Shown here in pieces: positions 60,170 through 64,000 of a stretch of DNA of 64,000 nt (position 1 is the stretch's first letter; every line of letters starts with the position of its first letter). Below the pieces are notes generated by a model. That model did no database searches, had not been told where the DNA came from, and saw only the letters and a list, made by a program, of their open reading frames with translations. This stretch comes from Halodesulfovibrio aestuarii DSM 17919 = ATCC 29578 (GTDB lineage: Bacteria; Desulfobacterota; Desulfovibrionia; Desulfovibrionales; Desulfovibrionaceae): NCBI RefSeq assembly GCF_000384815.1, contig NZ_ARQF01000021.1, positions 558,001 to 622,000 on the forward strand. Reading direction: 5' to 3'. Position numbers and translations under genes: made by a program.

Positions 60170-61117
60170 TTAAACAAAAAGAACGCTTACGGAGGATTCC
60201 GTGTGGATATTGTGAATTGCTTTAGCAAGAAGACCTGCAATAGAGAGGACTTCGAGCTTGTCGCATTGGTTGATTTTGTCGCCGAGAGCAATTGTATCGG
60301 TAACAAAAACTTTTTTGAAAGTTGATTTACAAAGACGTTCAATGGCTGGGCCGGAAAGAACCGGATGAGTTGTACACGCCATAACTTCTTTGGCACCGTT
60401 GTTCATAAGAACGTCAGCTGCAGCACACATGGTGCCTGCAGTATCGATCATATCGTCGACAACGATGGCTATTTTGTCTTTTACGTCACCAATAACGTGC
60501 ATTGCTTGAGCCTGATTTGGCTTGTCACGACGTTTATCAATGATTGCGAGGCCTGCGTTAAGACGCTTTGCGTAAGCACGCGCACGTTCAACACCACCAG
60601 CGTCAGGGGAAACCAATACGATTTCACCTTGTTCGTTCTGGATGCCACGAAGACGATCGAGCATAACAGGTGCAGCGTAAAGGTTGTCCACAGGAACATC
60701 AAAGAATCCCTGAATTTGTCCCGCGTGAAGGTCTACGGTTACAAGGCGATCCATTCCTGAAGTAGTCAGGAAGTCCGCAACAACTTTTGCGCTGATAGGC
60801 GCACGAGGAGCAACCTTACGGTCCTGACGTGCGTATCCGTAGTAAGGAACAACTGCAGTCACGCGGCCAACACTTGCACGCTTCAGAGCGTCGAGCATAA
60901 GGCAAAGCTGCATAATATTATCGTTAACAGGCGCAGAGGTAGAGAGAACAACAAATACGTCGTCACCTCGTACATTTGCACCGATCTCGATGCGGCATTC
61001 GCCATCGCTGAAAGTTTCACAAAGGGTTGGAATAAGCTCACAGCCTAAGTGGCTGCAAATTGCTTCTGCCAACGCAGGATTGGAAGAGCCGGTGAGGATT
61101 TTTAGATCGCCGTTCAT
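60170..61117 (-). CDS. prs: Ribose-phosphate pyrophosphokinase
   Basis: PRPP synthetase (315 aa), feeding nucleotide, histidine and tryptophan synthesis. Motifs: [36 protein letters not shown] (ATP loop), the metal-binding [19 protein letters not shown] and the PRPP loop [13 protein letters not shown] near 217-229. The length is standard. It starts 38 bases after tRNA-Gln, so the transcript likely includes the tRNA. Confidence 0.97.
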   Translation of the reverse strand: MNGDLKILTGSSNPALAEAICSHLGCELIPTLCETFSDGECRIEIGANVRGDDVFVVLSTSAPVNDNIMQLCLMLDALKRASVGRVTAVVPYYGYARQDRKVAPRAPISAKVVADFLTTSGMDRLVTVDLHAGQIQGFFDVPVDNLYAAPVMLDRLRGIQNEQGEIVLVSPDAGGVERARAYAKRLNAGLAIIDKRRDKPNQAQAMHVIGDVKDKIAIVVDDMIDTAGTMCAAADVLMNNGAKEVMACTTHPVLSGPAIERLCKSTFKKVFVTDTIALGDKINQCDKLEVLSIAGLLAKAIHNIHTESSVSVLFV

Positions 61118-61155
61118 GGTACCATACTGGGGTTATAGTTAGTTACCTGTAAAAA

Positions 61156-61231
61156 TGGCTGGGACGGCAGGACTTGAACCCGCGGATGTCGGGACCAAAA
61201 CCCGATGCCTTACCAACTTGGCTACGTCCCA
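61156..61231 (-). tRNA. tRNA-Gln (TTG)
   Basis: A 76-nt cloverleaf with encoded CCA; acceptor TGGGACG/CGTCCCA, anticodon loop TTTTGGT with TTG, T loop TTCAAGT. The weak first pair T1-A72 is a known glutamine identity feature. It lies 3 bases after the ispE stop and 38 bases before prs, i.e. inside the operon, so it must be cut from the mRNA. Confidence 0.96.
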
Positions 61232-61234
61232 GTA

Positions 61235-62122
61235 TTACAGGTGGTGGAGATATGTGGCAACGCCTTCAGCCTCTAAGGCTGTTGCAGCACGTGCAGCCTG
61301 TTCCGTCTCTCGATACAAAGCAAAGATGCTAGAACCGCTTCCACTCATGACGGCGCCTTCAGCACCAAAAGACATGAGTTTTTCTTTGTACGCCCGCAGC
61401 TTCGGAAAGGCCGAGTATACCACCACTTCAAAACTATTAAAGAGCCACAAGGCACGAGAGGAGTGCTTTCTATCTTTTGAAGGTGTTGTTGTCAAGATTT
61501 CTTTCTTATTATTACTCGCACTAGTGCTTCGCATTGTCTTGTCCCACTCCGCAAATGCCCATGGTGTAGATATACTGATATCAGGGCAAATAAGAACGAG
61601 AGAATATCCGGAAAGCGAGATAGTTGACGGTTCCAAAATGTCACCGATGCCAGTTGCGTGTGCTGGAACATTGTTCAGAAAGAATGGCACATCTGCGCCG
61701 ATGCTTGCAGCAAGAGTATTAAGGCGTTCAGGCGAAAGAGCATTGTTGGGACAGTACTTGTTTAAATAGTTAAGAATTGTGGCGGCATCAGAACTTCCGC
61801 CTCCAAGACCTGCCCCATCTGGTATGCCCTTTTCAACGGTGATAGCAAGGTCAGGCTTCCAACCTGTGGCATCACTATATTTTTTCCAGCTTTTATAAAT
61901 AATGTTTTTTTCTGGAGGAATAGAAAGTGCTGGGCATTCAAGAAGAAGGCCGCTTCCGGTTGCACCTTTAGAAATGGTAATGGTATCAAAAGGGCTTGGA
62001 AGCGGAAAGAATAGGGTATCAAGTTCATGATACCCGTTTTCCCGAACACCGGTAATTTCTAAATGCAGGTTAATTTTGCACCCCGCATGTAGTGTGACGG
62101 AGGCTGGTTGCGTAAACGACAT
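61235..62122 (-). CDS. ispE: 4-diphosphocytidyl-2-C-methyl-D-erythritol kinase
   Basis: A GHMP kinase of the MEP isoprenoid pathway (295 aa from ATG 62122). The ATP loop GAGLGGGSSDAA is at 103-114; AGCKINLHLEITG near 13-25 is the substrate side, and SGSGSSIFALY is in the C-terminal part. The ATG begins 1 base after the hslV stop, without its own ribosome site, so translation depends on coupling. Together with ispDF at 9632-10813 it covers three of the pathway steps. Confidence 0.95.
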   Translation of the reverse strand: MSFTQPASVTLHAGCKINLHLEITGVRENGYHELDTLFFPLPSPFDTITISKGATGSGLLLECPALSIPPEKNIIYKSWKKYSDATGWKPDLAITVEKGIPDGAGLGGGSSDAATILNYLNKYCPNNALSPERLNTLAASIGADVPFFLNNVPAHATGIGDILEPSTISLSGYSLVLICPDISISTPWAFAEWDKTMRSTSASNNKKEILTTTPSKDRKHSSRALWLFNSFEVVVYSAFPKLRAYKEKLMSFGAEGAVMSGSGSSIFALYRETEQAARAATALEAEGVATYLHHL

Positions 62123-62123
62123 G

Positions 62124-62663
62124 TTATTTGTTGATGGTTTCAATAGTAAGGTTTTTATTTGTAAATACACATATTTCTGCAGCGATGGCCATCGCATTGC
62201 GGCAAATATCTTCTGCGCTCATTTCAGTGTGACGCTGGAGGCCGCGGGCAGCTGACAGTGCATATGCGCCGCCACTGCCGATTGCTGCGATGTTGTCGTC
62301 CGGCTCAATCACGTCACCATTACCGCTGATGATGAAAACATATTCAGCATCTGCAACAATGAGCATTGCTTCAAGTTTTCTGAGATATTTATCAGAACGC
62401 CAGTCTTTGGCCATTTCAACAGAGGCACGTAATAGGTTGCCTCCAAATTCTTCCAGTTTTGCTTCACAACGTTCAAATAACGTGAATGCATCTGCAGTGG
62501 CACCAGCGAAACCGGCGATTACTTTTTCGCGGTAGATGCGGCGTACTTTGCGTGCCTGATGCTTCATAACAATGGATTGCCCTAATGTTACCTGTCCGTC
62601 GCCAGCCATTGCAACACCGTTAGCATCTTTTACTGCCAGAATAGTTGTTCCACGAAGTTCCAT
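62124..62663 (-). CDS. hslV: ATP-dependent protease subunit HslV
   Basis: The proteolytic subunit of the HslUV complex (179 aa), related to proteasome beta. The catalytic Thr is expected to be the first Thr of [11 protein letters not shown] (residue 6), released by removal of the short MELRG peptide. Family parts: [22 protein letters not shown] and [21 protein letters not shown], with [14 protein letters not shown] near 130. The ATPase partner hslU is not adjacent in this window. ispE follows with a 1-base gap. Confidence 0.96.
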   Translation of the reverse strand: MELRGTTILAVKDANGVAMAGDGQVTLGQSIVMKHQARKVRRIYREKVIAGFAGATADAFTLFERCEAKLEEFGGNLLRASVEMAKDWRSDKYLRKLEAMLIVADAEYVFIISGNGDVIEPDDNIAAIGSGGAYALSAARGLQRHTEMSAEDICRNAMAIAAEICVFTNKNLTIETINK

Positions 62664-62760
62664 AACAAATCCTTATATTGTGCTTGTCGTATATGAATCG
62701 AAATTGTCAGATGAAAGGGGAATGAATTATTCCTGCCTGTTGTACAGGCAACGTAAAAAA

Positions 62761-64000
62761 TTATTCCCAGTATGCAGCTCGTTCATCCCGCTGTTTTTTG
62801 ATTAGCTCAAGAGCCGACGTCTGTTCTTGGGTCGTAGCAAGAGCCTCGGCTTTTTTGATATGATATGCTGTTTTTTTGGGGTCATTGCGATAGAGCGCAC
62901 TGTAAGCAAGATGTAGATGACCATTAAATTGATCACCACTTTGTCCGAGCATTTTGCCGTAGAAAAAATGTACTTCTGAATCTTCAGGTAGTTTCCGTAA
63001 AATTTTTTGGTAGTAGGACCCTGCTGATTTTGAATCACCCTTGTCATTAAGCAAACGGGCATAGAAAAACAGTGTCATTAAATCTTCAGGATTGCGTACC
63101 GCGGCTTTTTGAAGCAAGAAAATTGCTTTATTAGTATCACCCTTGGTGTAGTGGAATCTACCTGCTTCTCGAAGGATCAGGTAGTCTTTGGGTGCATCTT
63201 TTACTGCTTTATCAAAATATTCTGCTGCTTCCTTAACTTTATTAACTCTGGCTGCGGCGATACCTCGCCCCATGAGAATGATTGGTGTTTGTTCTTGTTT
63301 AGAGAAATAGGTAAGGGCAGTATTCGGGTCAGTAAAACGCGAGCGCACAAGAATCTGCACTCGTTTAAAGCGGATGTCATCTTCAGGACGGCTTTGCATA
63401 TCCTTTGGTAAAGAGGCAACCCGTCCTGCCAGGTAATCCTGACGTTCTTCTACTGCGGGGTGAGTAGACAGATAGGAAGGCATGTTGGAGCCGGATTCCC
63501 ATTTGCGTCTGCGGATTTTTTCAAAGCTGTTGGACAACCCGTTAGGGTTATATCCTGCATCAGTAAGGTAAATCAGACCCATTTGGTCTGCTTCCCGTTC
63601 GTCCTCACGACTATAGTTGAGTAAAGCAGCCTGACCTGCCGCCATTGAGCCGGTAATAAGGCCGCTGGTAACTTCAGACCCGCTCTCTGTTGTTGCACCA
63701 AGTACGGCACCTGCAAGCATCCCGACAAGACTCATTAGTTGAACTTTTTGCGATTTTTCGATGCGTTTGGCAATGTGACGTTGTGTGATATGCGCAAGTT
63801 CGTGAGCAAGAACTCCTGCAAGTTCGGATTCATGTTCCATTTCCAGCAGCATTCCTGTGTGGACAAATACGTAACCACCCGGCACGGCAAATGCGTTCAG
63901 GGTGTCGTTTACAATTACATTAATTTCAAAAGGGAAAGGCTGGGGAGGGATGTTTTTCTGGAGTCTGTCCAGAACTCCTTCGACGTAGGACACTATTTCA
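62761..64000 (-). CDS. M48 metalloprotease with TPR repeats, BepA-like (partial)
   Basis: A periplasmic zinc protease with C-terminal TPRs, like BepA/YfgC which handles outer-membrane assembly factors such as LptD. The frame is open to the right edge, so the N-terminus (signal peptide included) is outside the window; at least 412 codons are visible. The zinc motif HELAH lies about 66 residues from the edge, with the third-ligand region EREADQMG about 70 residues later. TPR-like repeats span the last 200 residues (YLILREAGRFHYTKGDTNKAI). A 97-base gap separates it from hslV. Confidence 0.9.
   Translation of the reverse strand, partial: EIVSYVEGVLDRLQKNIPPQPFPFEINVIVNDTLNAFAVPGGYVFVHTGMLLEMEHESELAGVLAHELAHITQRHIAKRIEKSQKVQLMSLVGMLAGAVLGATTESGSEVTSGLITGSMAAGQAALLNYSREDEREADQMGLIYLTDAGYNPNGLSNSFEKIRRRKWESGSNMPSYLSTHPAVEERQDYLAGRVASLPKDMQSRPEDDIRFKRVQILVRSRFTDPNTALTYFSKQEQTPIILMGRGIAAARVNKVKEAAEYFDKAVKDAPKDYLILREAGRFHYTKGDTNKAIFLLQKAAVRNPEDLMTLFFYARLLNDKGDSKSAGSYYQKILRKLPEDSEVHFFYGKMLGQSGDQFNGHLHLAYSALYRNDPKKTAYHIKKAEALATTQEQTSALELIKKQRDERAAYWE

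Noticed and set aside
1-64000. CRISPR arrays, insertion sequences, prophage or integrative elements
   Set aside because: No regularly spaced repeats, transposase, integrase or att-like repeats at the tRNA genes were found. Gene content is chromosomal core.

Overview
The window is a gene-dense 64 kb stretch of chromosome from a sulfate-reducing bacterium of the Desulfovibrio group, most like a marine Halodesulfovibrio-type organism. The main evidence is a pair of neighbouring periplasmic hydrogenases: a selenocysteine-containing [NiFeSe] enzyme (hysBA) and a standard [NiFe] enzyme (hynBA). They lie next to ileS-lspA, the order I recall from Desulfovibrio vulgaris. Other support comes from a HemX/SirC-type heme operon, an adenylate kinase with a metal-binding LID of the D. 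gigas type, fused ispDF, and moderate G+C with AT-rich gaps. I see no prophage, insertion sequence, integrase, CRISPR array or rRNA operon.

Layout. 1-1.6 kb: trkA end and trkH (+). 1.8-6.8 kb: minus operon sirC-like, HemX-like, hemA, hypothetical, tilS, adk. 7.0-9.2 kb: two glycosyltransferase-type genes (+). 9.6-13.1 kb: NIF3-like gene, zinc-ribbon coiled-coil gene, rnpB and ispDF (-). 13.4-17.4 kb: a 60-aa Trp-rich protein, then a sulfide:quinone oxidoreductase with a DUF1641 partner and two Rrf2 regulators, each with an operator-like dyad. 17.7-24.8 kb: tRNA-CAT, CheZ-like, PilZ-like, NIL-ferredoxin, CpoB, PLDc_N protein, lspA, ileS. 24.9-32.2 kb: hydrogenase cluster (transcribed hysB-hysA, hysD, hynB-hynA, hynD, hypC). 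33-44 kb: gluQRS, TetR, acyltransferase, ettA, BON lipoprotein, rarA, rsmE, gcvT and a 577-aa protein I do not recognise. 44.4-49.7 kb: plus cluster GAF protein-mreB-suhB-rimI-tpiA-secG-tRNA-Leu, with a Nudix-like gene antiparallel to rimI. 49.7-56.3 kb: paaK, rsfS-gpmI, two small hypotheticals, an NSS transporter with a 33-aa small subunit. 56.6-64 kb: long minus cluster M48 protease, hslV, ispE, tRNA-Gln, prs, rplY, pth, carD, rho.

The energetic centre is periplasmic H2 oxidation. Both hydrogenase small subunits carry Tat signals, each large subunit has a C-terminal extension for protease removal, and two maturation proteases plus HypC lie alongside. The open reading frame of hysA stops at an in-frame TGA that is read as selenocysteine. 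The true end is 66 bases further on, and a small hairpin just after the TGA fits a bacterial SECIS.

The less explained items are a roughly 220-nt structured transcript candidate between ileS and lspA, a terminator-ended RNA candidate in the 835-bp gap upstream of hysB, tandem palindromes before an Rrf2 gene, a Nudix/RimI pair whose start codons overlap head to head, and several small conserved-looking proteins.
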